Positions 31,948-47,629 of a stretch of 64,000 nt of DNA are shown here, in pieces. Within the stretch, counting starts at the first letter, position 1. Every line of letters starts with the position of its first letter. The position numbers and the translations under genes are program-made. The notes under the pieces are model-generated. The model saw only the letters and a list, made by a program, of their open reading frames with translations. It was not told the origin of the DNA and did no database searches. Source of the stretch: Acanthococcus lagerstroemiae (taxonomy: Eukaryota > Arthropoda > Insecta > Hemiptera > Eriococcidae); contig CM063112.1 in assembly GCA_031841125.1 (NCBI GenBank), positions 19,990,603 to 20,054,602 on the forward strand, read 5' to 3'.

Positions 31948-34018
31948 GGTGAAGCGTCTGGCGATGCATGCCCGCCAAAGAGGCCCCCCAGGCACAGCGT
32001 CACTAGTCCTGAAAACTACCCTTTCGAGTATAACATCAGAAACCAGAGGGATGTGTTTGGGGAAGCGTATGACAATGCACGCATACCAAAGCGCCTCCCC
32101 AGACAACTAGAATTACGGGCATTCATTCTGTGTCCATAAACTTTTCTTTCACATCCTTCAACTCTGTTTGGACTTTTATGTTCATATCATCTTCTTTACT
32201 GTACAAATCATTCTAATATTTCTCATCTTCAGAATTCTAGGTGCTTAGTGAAGCGTCAGGCGATGCACACCCGCCAAAGAGGCTCCCCCGACACAGCATC
32301 ACTGGTTCTGACAACTACCCTTTCAAGTATAACATCAAAAACCAGAGGGATATGTCTGGGGAAACGTATGACAATGCACGCATACCAAAGCGCCTCCCCA
32401 GACAACTAGAATTACGGGCATTCATTCTGTGTCCATAAACTTTTCTTTCACATCCTTCATCTCTGTTTGGACTTTTACGTTCATATTATCTTCCTTACTG
32501 TACAAATCATTCTAATATTTCTCATCTTCAGAATTCTAGGTGCTTAGTGAAGCGTCTGGCGATGCACACCCGCCAAAGAGGCTCCCCGGACACAGCATCA
32601 CTGGTTCTGACAACTACCCTTTCGAGTATAACATCAAAAACCAGAGGGATATGTCTGGGGAAGCGTATGACAATGCACGCATACCAAAGCGCCTCCCCAG
32701 ACAACTAGAATTACGGGCATTCATTCTGTGTCCATAAACTTTTCTTTCACATCCTTCATCTCTGTTTGGACGTTTACGTTCATATCATCTTCCTTGCTGT
32801 ACAAATCATTCTAATATTTCTCATCTTCAGAATTCTAGGTGCTTAGTGAAGCGTCTGGCGATGCACACCCGCCAAAGAGGCTCCCCGGACACAGCATCAC
32901 TGGTTCTGACAACTACCCTTTCGAGTATAACATCAAAAACCAGAGGGATATGTCTGGGGAAGCGTATGACAATGCACGCATACCAAAGCGCCTCCCCAGA
33001 CAACTAGAATTGTGGGTATTTTTCAAATCTTCATATGAACATCCAAAAATCGCCAGCCAAGTATAAGTATCTGCCCTTGAAAACTTCTCAATTGTATCTG
33101 ATGGTGAAGAAATATGACATCTCCAAAACTGCAGAGCCCCTAAAATATATATATACATTCATTAGCTTTGATTACACATTGAAGCAGTGGGATGGGATTA
33201 CTTTCCTCCAACCTGTGAAACACATACTGTACATAAAATTTAGACCAGACAAGCAGGTATGATGCAAACAAATTTCCCAAAATTCCTAAGTCTAAGGCCA
33301 TTGCATATTATGGACAGCTGAAAGTAAATAAATTACCCGGAAGGGAGACATCTACAGTATACAACGATGGTAATAAATGAGAAAAAATCTTCATTACTAA
33401 CTGGTACCGCTGACTTTTAGTGAAACAAAAATTTTCGATCAAAAAAAAAAAAAAATGAAAAACAGTTTTAAAAGTTACCCCTTGATTGCAAGTAAGATTT
33501 CAAAAACATAAGTATCCTTGGAAAAGCGTTCCCATAGATGAACAGTCAGGTTTAGTAGATCGTCAGAGATACTATATCTGTCAATTAACGCTATCAAAAT
33601 AATTTGGTTGGATGAAGATTCGAGGAAAAATAATGCAAATAATTTAAAGTGAATTAATTCGGGCCAAAAGGTGGTAGGTGAGACTTATGTACAAAACATA
33701 CAAACCCAATAAAATTAGAATTACTACACCACATACCGTTCTTCAAGGACGATGAATTTGATTTGGAAATATGACAGGTCCCAACTTTTATAGAGAATGT
33801 CCAAAACCTTCGAATACTGGTTCTCAGTGTTGAGATTGAAGAAGTGTTTCCATCTATCAATGACCAGTCCAATAAATCCTCTATGATCGTTCAATCAGGA
33901 GCTGTAAAAATAATTTTGCAACATCAAAATTTGTGGAAAACATACAAAAGCTAATAAAAAGAATCTTACTTTTTGCAAATCACATGTTCGACTTCTGCCT
34001 TGAGAATTGTAGGCGTTT
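31948..34018. repeat. Unit 4: four monomers
   Basis: 2,071 bp. It has ACATACTGT, CCTTGGAAAAGCG and GGTTGG in the linker. Confidence 0.97.
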
Positions 34019-35790
34019 GGTGAAGCGTCTGGCGATGCATGCCCGCCAAAGAGGCCCCCCAGGCACAGCGTCACTAGTCCTGAAAACTACCCTTTCGAGT
34101 ATAACATCAGAAACCAGAGGGATGTGTTTGGGGAAGCGTATGACAATGCACGCATACCAAAGCGCCTCCCCAGACAACTAGAATTACGGGCATTCATTCT
34201 GTGTCCATAAACTTTTCTTTCACATCCTTCATCTCTGTTTGGACTTTTATGTTCATATCATCTTCTTTACTGTACAAATCATTCTAATATTTCTCATCTT
34301 CAGAATTCTAGGTGCTTAGTGAAGCGTCAGGCGATGCACACCCGCCAAAGAGGCTCCCCCGACACAGCATCACTGGTTCTGACAACTACCCTTTCAAGTA
34401 TAACATCAAAAACCAGAGGGATATGTCTGGGGAAACGTATGACAATGCACGCATACCAAAGCGCCTCCCCAGACAACTAGAATTACGGGCATTCATTCTG
34501 TGTCCATAAACTTTTCTTTCACATCCTTCATCTCTGTTTGGACTTTTACGTTCATATTATCTTCCTTACTGTACAAATCATTCTAATATTTCTCATCTTC
34601 AGAATTCTAGGTGCTTAGTGAAGCGTCTGGCGATGCACACCCGCCAAAGAGGCTCCCCGGACACAGCATCACTGGTTCTGACAACTACCCTTTCGAGTAT
34701 AACATCAAAAACCAGAGGGATATGTCTGGGGAAGCGTATGACAATGCACGCATACCAAAGCGCCTCCCCAGACAACTAGAATTGTGGGTATTTTTCAAAT
34801 CTTCATATGAACATCCAAAAATCGCCAGCCAAGTATAAGTATCTGCCCTTGAAAACTTCTCAATTGTATCTGATGGTGAAGAACTATGACATCTCCAAAA
34901 CTGCAGAGCCCCTAAAATATATATATACATTCATTAGCTTTAATTACACATTGAAGCAGTGGGATGGGATTACTTTCCTCCAACCTGTGAAACACATGCT
35001 GTACATAAAATTTAGACCAGACAAGCAGGTATGATGCAAACAAATTTCCCAAAATTCCTAAGTCTAAGGGCATTGCATATTATGGACAGCTGAAAGTAAA
35101 TAAATTACCCGGAAGGGAGACATCTACAGTATACAACGATGGTAATAAAAGAGAAAAAATCTTCATTACTAACTGGTACCGGTGACTTTTAGTGAAACAA
35201 AAATTTTCGATCAAAAAAAAAAAAAAATGAAAAACAGTTTTAAAAGTTACCCCTTGATTGCAAGTCAGATTTCAAAAACATAAGTATCCTTGAAAAAGCG
35301 TTCCCATAGATGAACAGTCAGGTTTAGTAGATCGTCAGAGATACTATATCTGTCAATTAACGCTATCAAAATAATTTGGCGGGATGAAGATTCGAGGAAA
35401 AATAATGCAAATAATTTAAAGTGAATTAATTCGGTCCAAAAGGTGGTAGGTGAGACTTATGTACAAAACATACAAACCCAATAAAATTAGAATTACTACA
35501 CCACATACCGTTCTTCAAGGACAATGAATTTGATTTGGAAATATGACAGGTCCCAACTTTTATAGAGAATGTCCAAAACCTTCGAATACTGGTTCTCAGT
35601 GTTGAGATTGAAGAAGTGTTTCCATCTATCAATGACCAGTCCAATAAATCCTCTATGATCGTTCAATCAGGAGCTGTAAAAATAATTTTGCAACATCAAA
35701 ATTTGTGGAAAACATACAAAAGCTAATAAAAAGAATCTTACTTTTTGCAAATCACATGTTCGACTTCTGCCTTGAGAATTGTAGGCGTTT
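34019..35790. repeat. Unit 5: three monomers (A, B, D)
   Basis: 1,772 bp; C is missing. GAACTATGAC variant; GGCGGG replaces GGCTGG. Confidence 0.97.
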
Positions 35791-37875
35791 GGTGAAGCGT
35801 CTGGCGATGCATGCCCGCCAAAGAGGCCCCCCAGGCACAGCGTCACTAGTCCTGAAAACTACCCTTTCGAGTATAACATCAGAAACCAGAGGGATGTGTT
35901 TGGGGAAGCGTATGACAATGCACGCATACCAAAGCGCCTCCCCAGACAACTAGAATTACGGGCATTCATTCTGTGTCCATAAACTTTTCTTTCACATCCT
36001 TCATCTCTGTTTGGACTTTTATGTTCATATCATCTTCTTTACTGTACAAATCATTCTAATATTTCTCATCTTCAGAATTTTAGGTGCTTAGTGAAGCGTC
36101 AGGCGATGCACACCCGCCAAAGAGGCTCCCCCGACACAGCATCACTGGTTCTGACAACTACCCTTTCAAGTATAACATCAAAAACCAGAGGGATATGTCT
36201 GGGGAAACGTATGACAATGCACGCATACCAAAGCGCCTCCCCAGACAACTAGAATTACGGGCATTCATTCTGTGTCCATAAACTTTTCTTTCACATCCTT
36301 CATCTCTGTTTGGACTTTTACGTTCATATTATCTTCCTTACTGTACAAATCATTCTAATATTTCTCATCTTCAGAATTCTAGGTGCTTAGTGAAGCGTCT
36401 GGCGATGCACACCCGCCAAAGAGGCTCCCCAGACACAGCATCACTGGTTCTGACAACTACCCTTTCGAGTATAACATCAAAAACCAGAGGGATATGTCTG
36501 GGGAAGCGTATGACAATGCACGCATACCAAAGCGCCTCCCCAGACAACTAGAATTACGGGCATTCATTCTGTGTCCATAAACTTTTCTTTCACATCCTTC
36601 ATCTCTGTTTGGACGTTTACGTTCATATCATCTTCCTTGCTGTACAAATCATTCTAATATTTCTCATCTTCAGAATTCTAGGTGCTTAGTGAAGCGTCTG
36701 GCGATGCACACCCGCCAAAGAGGCTCCCCAGACACAGCATCACTGGTTCTGACAACTACCCTTTCGAGTATAACATCAAAAACCAGAGGGATATGTCTGG
36801 GGAAGCGTATGACAATGCACGCATACCAAAGCGCCTCCCCAGACAACTAGAATTGTGGGTATTTTTCAAATCTTCATATGAACATCCAAAAATCGCCAGC
36901 CAAGTATAAGTATCTGCCCTTGAAAACTTCTCAATTGTATCTGATGGTGAAGAAATATGACATCATGACATCTCCAAAACTGCAGAGCCCCTAAAATATA
37001 TATATATACATTCATTAGCTTTGATTACACATTGAAGCAGTGGGATGGGATTACTTTCCTCCAACCTGTGAAACACATGCTGTACATAAAATTTAGACCA
37101 GACAAGCAGGTATGATGCAAACAAATTTCCCAAAATTCCTAAGTCTAAGGGCATTGCATATTATGGACAGCTGAAAGTAAATAAATTAGCCGGAAGGGAG
37201 ACATCTACGGTATACAACGATGGTAATAAATGAGAAAAAATCTTCATTACTAACTGGTACCGCTGACTTTTAGTGAAACAAACATTTTCGATCAAAAAAA
37301 AAAAAAAAAATGAAAAACAGTTTTAAAAGTTACCCCTTGATTGCAAGTAAGATTTCAAAAACATAAGTATCCTTGAAAAAGCGTTCCCATAGATGAACAG
37401 TCAGGTTTAGTAGATCGTCAGAGATACTATATATCTGTCAATTAACGCTATCAAAATAATTTGGCTGGATGAAGATTCGAGGAAAAATAATGCAAATAAT
37501 TTAAAGTGAATTAATTCGGTCCAAAAGGTGGTAGGTGAGACTTATGTACAAAACATACAAACCCAATAAAATTAGAATTACTACACCACATACCGTTCTT
37601 CAAGGACGATGAATTTGATTTGGAAATATGACAGGTCCCAACTTTTATAGAGAATGTCCAAAACCTTCGAATACTGGTTCTCAGTGTTGAGATTGAAGAA
37701 GTGTTTCCATCTATCAATGACCAGTCCAATAAATCCTCTATGATCGTTCAATCAGGAGCTGTAAAAATAATTTTGCAACATCAAAATTTGTGGAAAACAT
37801 ACAAAAGCTAATAAAAAGAATCTTACTTTTTGCAAATCACATGTTCGACTTCTGCCTTGAGAATTGTAGGCGTTT
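35791..37875. repeat. Unit 6: four monomers with small insertions
   Basis: 2,085 bp. A 7-bp duplication (ATGACATCATGACATC) near 36,957 breaks the MNIQKSP frame; extra TA steps at about 36,999 and 37,430. Confidence 0.97.
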
Positions 37876-39646
37876 GGTGAAGCGTCTGGCGATGCATGCC
37901 CGCCAAAGAGGCCCCCCAGGCACAGCGTCACTAGTCCTGAAAACTACCCTTTCGAGTCTAACATCAGAAACCAGAGGGATGTGTTTGGGGAAGCGTATGA
38001 CAATGCACGCATACCGAAGCGCCTCCCCAGACAACTAGAATTACGGGCATTCATTCTGTGTCCATAAACTTTTCTTTCACATCCTTCATCTCTGTTTGGA
38101 CTTTTATGTTCATATTATCTTCCTTACTGTAAAAATCATTCTAATATTTCTCATCTTCAGAATTCTAGGTGCTTAGTGAAGCGTCTGGCGATGCACACCC
38201 GCCAAAGAGGCTCCCCGGACACAGCATCACTGGTTCTGACAACTACCCTTTCGAGTATAACATCAAAAACCAGAGGGATATGTCTGGGGAAGCGTATGAC
38301 AATGCACGCATACCAAAGCGCCTCCCCAGACAACTAGAATTACGGGCATTCATTCTGTGTCCATAAACTTTTCTTTCACATCCTTCATCTCTGTTTGGAC
38401 GTTTACGTTCATATCATCTTCCTTGCTGTACAAATCATTCTAATATTTCTCATCTTCAGAATTCTAGGTGCTTAGTGAAGCGTCTGGCGATGCACACCCG
38501 CCAAAGAGGCTCCCCGGACACAGCATCACTGGTTCTGACAACTACCCTTTCGAGTATAACATCAAAAACCAGAGGGATATGTCTGGGGAAGCGTATGACA
38601 ATGCACGCATACCAAAGCGCCTCCCCAGACAACTAGAATTGTGGGTATTTTTCAAATCTTCATATGAACATCCAAAAATCGCCAGCCAAGTATAAGTATC
38701 TGCCCTTGAAAACTTCTCAATTGTATCTGATGGTGAAGAAATATGACATCTCCAAAACTGCAGAGCCCCTAAAATATATATATACATTCATTAGCTTTGA
38801 TTACACATTGAAGCAGTGGGATGGGATTACTTTCCTCCAACCTGTGAAACACATGCTGTACATAAAATTTAGACCAGACAAGCAGGTATGATGCAAACAA
38901 ATTTCCCAAAATTCCTAAGTCTAAGGGCATTGCATATTATGGACAGCTGAAAGTAAATAAATTAGCCGGAAGGGAGACATCTACAGTATACAACGATGGT
39001 AATAAATGAGAAAAAATCTTCATTACTAACTGGTACCGCTGACTTTTAGTGAAACAAAAATTTTCGATCAAAAAAAAAAAAAATGAAAAACAGTTTTAAA
39101 AGTTACCCCTTGATTGCAAGTCAGATTTCAAAAACATAAGTATCCTTGAAAAAGCGTTCCCATAGATGAACAGTCAGGTTTAGTAGATCGTCAGAGATAC
39201 TATATCTGTCAATTAACGCTATCAAAATAATTTGGTTGGATGAAGATTCGAGGAAAAATAATGCAAATAATTTAAAGTGAATTAATTCGGTCCAAAAGGT
39301 GGTAGGTGAGACTTATGTACAAAACATACAAACCCAATAAAATTAGAATTACTACACCACATACCGTTCTTCAAGGACGATGAATTTGATTTGGAAATAT
39401 GACAGGTCCCAACTTTTATAGAGAATGTCCAAAACCTTCGAATACTGGTTCTCAGTGTTGAGATTGAAGAAGTGTTTCCATCTATCAATGACCAGTCCAA
39501 TAAATCCTCTATGATCGTTCAATCAGGAGCTGTAAAAATAATTTTGCAACATCAAAATTTGTGGAAAACATACTAAAGCTAATAAAAAGAATCTTACTTT
39601 TTGCAAATCACATGTTCGACTTCTGCCTTGAGAATTGTAGGCGTTT
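37876..39646. repeat. Unit 7: three monomers (A, C, D)
   Basis: 1,771 bp. It has CATACCGAAGC and CTGTAAAAATC, shared with units 9 and 19; the B/C fusion suggests unequal exchange between neighbouring monomers. Confidence 0.97.
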
Positions 39647-41717
39647 GGTGAAGCGTCTGGCGATGCATGCCCGCCAAAGAGGCCCCCCAGGCACAGCGTC
39701 ACTAGTCCTGAAAACTACCCTTTCGAGTATAACATCAGAAACCAGAGGGATGTGTTTGGGGAAGCGTATGACAATGCACGCATACCAAAGCGCCTCCCCA
39801 GACAACTAGAATTACGGGCATTCATTCTGTATCCATAAACTTTTCTTTCACATCCTTCATCTCTGTTTGGACTTTTATGTTCATATCATCTTCTTTACTG
39901 TACAAATCATTCTAATATTTCTCATCTTCAGAATTCTAGGTGCTTAGTGAAGCGTCAGGCGATGCACACCCGCCAAAGAGGCTCCCCCGACACAGCATCA
40001 CTGGTTCTGACAACTACCCTTTCAAGTATAACATCAAAAACCAGAGGGATATGTCTGGGGACACGTATGACAATGCACGCATACCAAAGCGCCTCCCCAG
40101 ACAACTAGAATTACGGGCATTCATTCTGTGTCCATAAACTTTTCTTTCACATCCTTCATCTCTGTTTGGACTTTTACGTTCATATTATCTTCCTTACTGT
40201 ACAAATCATTCTAATATTTCTCATCTTCAGAATTCTAGGTGCTTAGTGAAGCGTCTGGCGATGCACACTCGCCAAAGAGGCTCCCCGGACACAGCATCAC
40301 TGGTTCTGACAACTACCCTTTCGAGTATAACATCGAAAACCAGAGGGATATGTCTGGGGAAGCGTATGACAATGCACGCATACCAAAGCGCCTCCCCAGA
40401 CAACTAGAATTACGGGCATTCATTCTGTGTCCATAAACTTTTCTTTCACATCCTTCATCTCTGTTTGGACGTTTACGTTCATATCATCTTCCTTGCTGTA
40501 CAAATCATTCTAATATTTCTCATCTTCAGAATTCTAGGTGCTTAGTGAAGCGTCTGGCGATGCACACCCGCCAAAGAGGCTCCCCGGACACAGCATCACT
40601 GGTTCTGACAACTACCCTTTCGAGTATAACATCAAAAACCAGAGGGATATGTCTGGGGAAGCGTATGACAATGCACGCATACCAAAGCGCCTCCCCAGAC
40701 AACTAGAATTGTGGGTATTTTTCAAATCTTCATATGAACATCCAAAAATCGCCAGCCAAGTATAAGTATCTGCCCTTGAAAACTTCTCAATTGTATCTGA
40801 TGGTGAAGAAATATGACATCTCCAAAACTGCAGAGCCCCTAAAAATATATATATACATTCATTAGCTTTGATTACACATTGAAGCAGTGGGATGGGATTA
40901 CTTTCCTCCAACCTGTGAAACACATACTGTACATAAAATTTAGACCAGACAAGCAGGTATGATGCAAACAAATTTCCCAAAATTCCTAAGTCTAAGGGCA
41001 TTGCATATTATGGACAGCTGAAAGTAAATAAATTAGCCGGAAGGGAGACATCTACAGTATACAACGATGGTAATAAATGAGAAAAAATCTTCATTACTAA
41101 CTGGTACCGCTGACTTTTAGTGAAACAAAAATTTTCGATCAAAAAAAAAAAAAATGAAAAACAGTTTTAAAAGTTACCCCTTGATTGCAAGTAAGATTTC
41201 AAAAACATAAGTATCCTTGGAAAAGCGTTCCCATAGATGAACAGTCAGGTTTAGTAGATCGTCAGAGATACTATATCTGTCAATTAACGCTATCAAAATA
41301 ATTTGGTTGGATGAAGATTCGAGGAAAAATAATGCAAATAATTTAAAGTGAATTAATTCGGTCCAAAAGGTGGTAGGTGAGACTTATGTACAAAACATAC
41401 AAACCCAATAAAATTAGAATTACTACACCACATACCGTTCTTCAAGGACGATGAATTTGATTTGGAAATATGACAGGTCCCAACTTTTATAGAGAATGTC
41501 CAAAACCTTCGAATACTGGTTCTCAGTGTTGAGATTGAAGAAGTGTTTCCATCTATCAATGACCAGTCCAATAAATCCTCTATGATCGTTCAATCAGGAG
41601 CTGTAAAAATAATTTTGCAACATCAAAATTTGTGGAAAACATACAAAAGCTAATAAAAAGAATCTTACTTTTTGCAAATCACATGTTCGACTTCTGCCTT
41701 GAGAATTGTAGGCGTTT
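39647..41717. repeat. Unit 8: four monomers
   Basis: 2,071 bp. It has ACACTCGCC in C, ACATACTGT and CCTTGGAAAAGCG in the linker (also in unit 14), and one extra A at about 40,840 that fuses two minus-strand frames into 129 codons. Confidence 0.97.
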
Positions 41718-43785
41718 GGTGAAGCGTCTGGCGATGCATGCCCGCCAAAGAGGCCCCCCAGGCACAGCGTCACTAGTCCTGAAAACTACCCTTTCGAGTA
41801 TAACATCAGAAACCAGAGGGATGTGTTTGGGGAAGCGTATGACAATGCACGCATACCGAAGCGCCTCCCCAGACAACTAGAATTACGGGCATTCATTCTG
41901 TGTCCATAAACTTTTCTTTCACATCCTTCATCTCTGTTTGGACTTTTATGTTCATATCATCTTCTTTACTGTACAAATCATTCTAATATTTCTCATCTTC
42001 AGAATTCTAGGTGCTTAGTGAAGCGTCAGGCGATGCACACCCGCCAAAGAGGCTCCCCCGACACAGCATCACTGGTTCTGACAACTACCCTTTCAAGTAT
42101 AACATCAAAAACCAGAGGGATATGTCTGGGGAAACGTATGACAATGCACGCATACCAAAGCGCCTCCCCAGACAACTAGAATTACGGGCATTCATTCTGT
42201 GTCCATAAACTTTTCTTTCACATCCTTCATCTCTGTTTGGACTTTTATGTTCATATTATCTTCCTTACTGTAAAAATCATTCTAATATTTCTCATCTTCA
42301 GAATTCTAGGTGCTTAGTGAAGCGTCTGGCGATGCACACCCGCCAAAGAGGCTCCCCGGACACAGCATCACTGGTTCTGACAACTACCCTTTCGAGTATA
42401 ACATCAAAAACCAGAGGGATATGTCTGGGGAAGCGTATGACAATGCACGCATACCAAAGCGCCTCCCCAGACAACTAGAATTACGGGCATTCATTCTGTG
42501 TCCATAAACTTTTCTTTCACATCCTTCATCTCTGTTTGGACGTTTACGTTCATATCATCTTCCTTGCTGTACAAATCATTCTAATATTTCTCATCTTCAG
42601 AATTCTAGGTGCTTAGTGAAGCGTCTGGCGATGCACACCCGCCAAAGAGGCTCCCCGGACACAGCATCACTGGTTCTGACAACTACCCTTTCGAGTATAA
42701 CATCAAAAACCAGAGGGATATCTGGGGAAGCGTATGACAATGCACGCATACCAAAGCGCCTCCCCAGACAACTAGAATTGTGGGTATTTTTCAAATCTTC
42801 ATATGAACATCCAAAAATCGCCAGCCAAGTATAAGTATCTGCCCTTGAAAACTTCTCAATTGTATCTGATGGTGAAGAAATATGACATCTCCAAAACTGC
42901 AGAGCCCCTAAAATATATATATACATTCATTAGCTTTGATTACACATTGAAGCAGTGGGATGGGATTACTTTCCTCCAACCTGTGAAACACATGCTGTAC
43001 ATAAAATTTAGACCAGACAAGCAGGTATGATGCAAACAAATTTCCCAAAATTCCTAAGTCTAAGGGCATTGCATATTATGGACAGCTGAAAGTAAATAAA
43101 TTAGCCGGAAGGGAGACATCTACGGTATACAACGATGGTAATAAATGAGAAAAAATCTTCATTACTAACTGGTACCGCTGACTTTTAGTGAAACAAAAAT
43201 TTTCGATCAAAAAAAAAAAAAATGAAAAACAGTTTTAAAAGTTACCCCTTGATTGCAAGTCAGATTTCAAAAACATAAGTATCCTTGAAAAAGCGTTCCC
43301 ATAGATGAACAGTCAGGTTTAGTAGATCGTCAGAGATACTATATCTGTCAATTAACGCTATCAAAATAATTTGGCTGGATGAAGATTCGAGGAAAAATAA
43401 TGCAAATAATTTAAAGTGAATTAATTCGGTCCAAAAGGTGGTAGGTGAGACTTATGTACAAAACATACAAACCCAATAAAATTAGAATTACTACACCACA
43501 TACCGTTCTTCAAGGACGATGAATTTGATTTGGAAATATGACAGGTCCCAACTTTTATAGAGAATGTCCAAAACCTTCGAATACTGGTTCTCAGTGTTGA
43601 GATTGAAGAAGTGTTTCCATCTATCAATGACCAGTCCAATAAATCCTCTATGATCGTTCAATCAGGAGCTGTAAAAATAATTTTGCAACATCAAAATTTG
43701 TGGAAAACATACAAAAGCTAATAAAAAGAATCTTACTTTTTGCAAATCACATGTTCGACTTCTGCCTTGAGAATTGTAGGCGTTT
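41718..43785. repeat. Unit 9: four monomers
   Basis: 2,068 bp. It shares CATACCGAAGC and CTGTAAAAATC with units 7 and 19; a 2-bp deletion at about 42,720 (GGGATATCTGGGG) shifts all frames in D. Confidence 0.97.
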
Positions 43786-45857
43786 GGTGAAGCGTCTGGC
43801 GATGCATGCCCGCCAAAGAGGCCCCCCAGGCACAGCGTCACTAGTCCTGAAAACTACCCTTTCGAGTATAACATCAGAAACCAGAGGGATGTGTTTGGGG
43901 AAGCGTATGACAATGCACGCATACCAAAGCGCCTCCCCAGACAACTAGAATTACGGGCATTCATTCTGTGTCCATAAACTTTTCTTTCACATCCTTCATC
44001 TCTGTTTGGACTTTTATGTTCATATCATCTTCTTTACTGTACAAATCATTCTAATATTTCTCATCTTCAGAATTCTAGGTGCTTAGTGAAGCGTCAGGCG
44101 ATGCACACCCGCCAAAGAGGCTCCCCCGACACAGCATCACTGGTTCTGACAACTACCCTTTCAAGTATAACATCAAAAACCAGAGGGATATGTCTGGGGA
44201 AACGTATGACAATGCACGCATACCAAAGCGCCTCCCCAGACAACTAGAATTACGGGCATTCATTCTGTGTCCATAAACTTTTCTTTCACATCCTTCATCT
44301 CTGTTTGGACTTTTACGTTCATATTATCTTCCTTACTGTACAAATCATTCTAATATTTCTCATCTTCAGAATTCTAGGTGCTTAGTGAAGCGTCTGGCGA
44401 TGCACACCCGCCAAAGAGGCTCCCCGGACACAGCATCACTGGTTCTGACAACTACCCTTTCGAGTATAACATCAAAAACCAGAGGGATATGTCTGGGGAA
44501 GCGTATGACAATGCACGCATACCAAAGCGCCTCCCCAGACAACTAGAATTACGGGCATTCATTCTGTGTCCATAAACTTTTCTTTCACATCCTTCATCTC
44601 TGTTTGGACGTTTACGTTCATATCATCTTCCTTGCTGTACAAATCATTCTAATATTTCTCATCTTCAGAATTCTAGGTGCTTAGTGAAGCGTCTGGCGAT
44701 GCACACCCGCCAAAGAGGCTCCCCGGACACAGCATCACTGGTTCTGACAACTACCCTTTCGAGTATAACATCAAAAACCAGAGGGATATGTCTGGGGAAG
44801 CGTATGACAATGCACGCATACCAAAGCGCCTCCCCAGACAACTAGAATTGTGGGTATTTTTCAAATCTTCATATGAACATCCAAAAATCGCCAGCCAAGT
44901 ATAAGTATCTGCCCTTGAAAACTTCTCAATTGTATCTGATGGTGAAGAAATATGAACTCTCCAAAACTGCAGAGCCCCTAAATATATATATATACATTCA
45001 TTAGCTTTGATTACACATTGAAGCAGTGGGATGGGATTACTTTCCTCCAACCTGTGAAACACATACTGTACATAAAATTTAGACCAGACAAGCAGGTATG
45101 ATGCAAACAAATTTCCCAAAATTCCTAAGTCTAAGGGCATTGCATATTATGGACAGCTGAAAGTAAATAAATTAGCCGGAAGGGAGACATCTACAGTATA
45201 CAACGATGGTAATAAATGAGAAAAAATCTTCATTACTAACTGGTACCGCTGACTTTTAGTGAAACAAAAATTTTCGATCAAAAAAAAAAAAAAATGAAAA
45301 ACAGTTTTAAAAGTTACCCCTTGATTGCAAGTAAGATTTCAAAAACATAAGTATCCTTGAAAAAGCGTTCCCATAGATGAACAGTCAGGTTTAGTAGATC
45401 GTCAGAGATACTATATCTGTCAATTAACGCTATCAAAATAATTTGGTTGGATGAAGATTCGAGGAAAAATAATGCAAATAATTTAAAGTGAATTAATTCG
45501 GTCCAAAAGGTGGTAGGTGAGACTTATGTACAAAACATACAAACCCAATAAAATTAGAATTACTACACCACATACCGTTCTTCAAGGACGATGAATTTGA
45601 TTTGGAAATATGACAGGTCCCAACTTTTATAGAGAATGTCCAAAACCTTCGAATACTGGTTCTCAGTGTTGAGATTGAAGAAGTGTTTCCATCTATCAAT
45701 GACCAGTCCAATAAATCCTCTATGATCGTTCAATCAGGAGCTGTAAAAATAATTTTGCAACATCAAAATTTGTGGAAAACATACAAAAGCTAATAAAAAG
45801 AATCTTACTTTTTGCAAATCACATGTTCGACTTCTGCCTTGAGAATTGTAGGCGTTT
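43786..45857. repeat. Unit 10: four monomers
   Basis: 2,072 bp. Linker has ATATGAACTCTCC and a changed TA run, and ACATACTGT. Confidence 0.97.
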
Positions 45858-47629
45858 GGTGAAGCGTCTGGCGATGCATGCCCGCCAAAGAGGCCCCCAG
45901 GCACAGCGTCACTAGTCCTGAAAACTACCCTTTCGAGTATAACATCAGAAACCAGAGGGATGTGTTTGGGGAAGCGTATGACAATGCACGCATACCAAAG
46001 CGCCTCCCCAGACAACTAGAATTACGGGCATTCATTCTGTGTCCATAAACTTTTCTTTCACATCCTTCATCTCTGTTTGGACTTTTATGTTCATATCATC
46101 TTCTTTACTGTACAAATCATTCTAATATTTCTCATCTTCAGAATTCTAGGTGCTTAGTGAAGCGTCAGGCGATGCACACCCGCCAAAGAGGCTCCCCCGA
46201 CACAGCATCACTGGTTCTGACAACTACCCTTTCGAGTATAACATCAAAAACCAGAGGGATATGTCTGGGGAAACGTATGACAATGCACGCATACCAAAGC
46301 GCCTCCCCAGACAACTAGAATTACGGGCATTCATTCTGTGTCCATAAACTTTTCTTTCACATCCTTCATCTCTGTTTGGACATTTACGTTCATATTATCT
46401 TCCTTACTGTACAAATCATTCTAATATTTCTCATCTTCAGAATTCTAGGTGCTTAGTGAAGCGTCTGGCGATGCACACCCGCCAAAGAGGCTCCCCGGAC
46501 ACAGCATCACTGGTTCTGACAACTACCCTTTCGAGTATAACATCAAAAACCAGAGGGATATGTCTGGGGAAGCGTATGACAATGCACGCATACCAAAGCG
46601 CCTCCCCAGACAACTAGAATTGTGGGTATTTTTCAAATCTTCATATGAACATCCAAAAATCGCCAGCCAAGTATAGGTATCTGCCCTTGAAAACTTCTCA
46701 ATTGTATCTGATGGTCAAGAAATATGACATCTCCAAAACTGCAGAGCCCCTAAAATATATATATACATTCATTAGCTTTGATTACACATTGAAGCAGTGG
46801 GATGGGATTACTTTCCTCCAACCTGTGAAACACATGCTGTACATAAAATTTAGACCAGACAAGCAGGTATGATGCAAACAAATTTCCCAAAATTCCTAAG
46901 TCTAAGGGCATTGCATATTATGGACAGCTGAAAGTAAATAAATTAGCCGGAAGGGAGACATCTACAGTATACAACGATGGTAATAAATGAGAAAAAATCT
47001 TCATTACTAACTGGTACCGCTGACTTTTAGTGAAACAAAAATTTTCGATCAAAAAAAAAAAAAAAATGAAAAACAGTTTTAAAAGTTACCCCTTGATTGC
47101 AAGTCAGATTTCAAAAACATAAGTATCCTTGAAAAAGCGTTCCCATAGATGAACAGTCAGGTTTAGTAGATCGTCAGAGATACTATATCTGTCAATTAAC
47201 GCTATCAAAATAATTTGGTTGGATGAAGATTCGAGGAAAAATAATGCAAATAATTTAAAGTGAATTAATTCGGTCCAAAAGGTGGTAGGTGAGACTTATG
47301 TACAAAACATACAAACCCAATAAAATTAGAATTACTACACCACATACCGTTCTTCAAGGACGATGAATTTGATTTGGAAATATGACAGGTCCCAACTTTT
47401 ATAGAGAATGTCCAAAACCTTCGAATACTGGTTCTCAGTGTTGAGATTGAAGAAGTGTTTCCATCTATCAATGACCAGTCCAATAAATCCTCTATGATCG
47501 TTCAATCAGGAGCTGTAAAAATAATTTTGCAACATCAAAATTTGTGGAAAACATACAAAAGCTAATAAAAAGAATCTTACTTTTTGCAAATCACATGTTC
47601 GACTTCTGCCTTGAGAATTGTAGGCGTTT
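45858..47629. repeat. Unit 11: three monomers (A, B, D)
   Basis: 1,772 bp. A has one C fewer (GAGGCCCCCAGG), extending a minus-strand frame to 93 codons; linker has GTATAGGTAT and GGTCAAG. Confidence 0.97.
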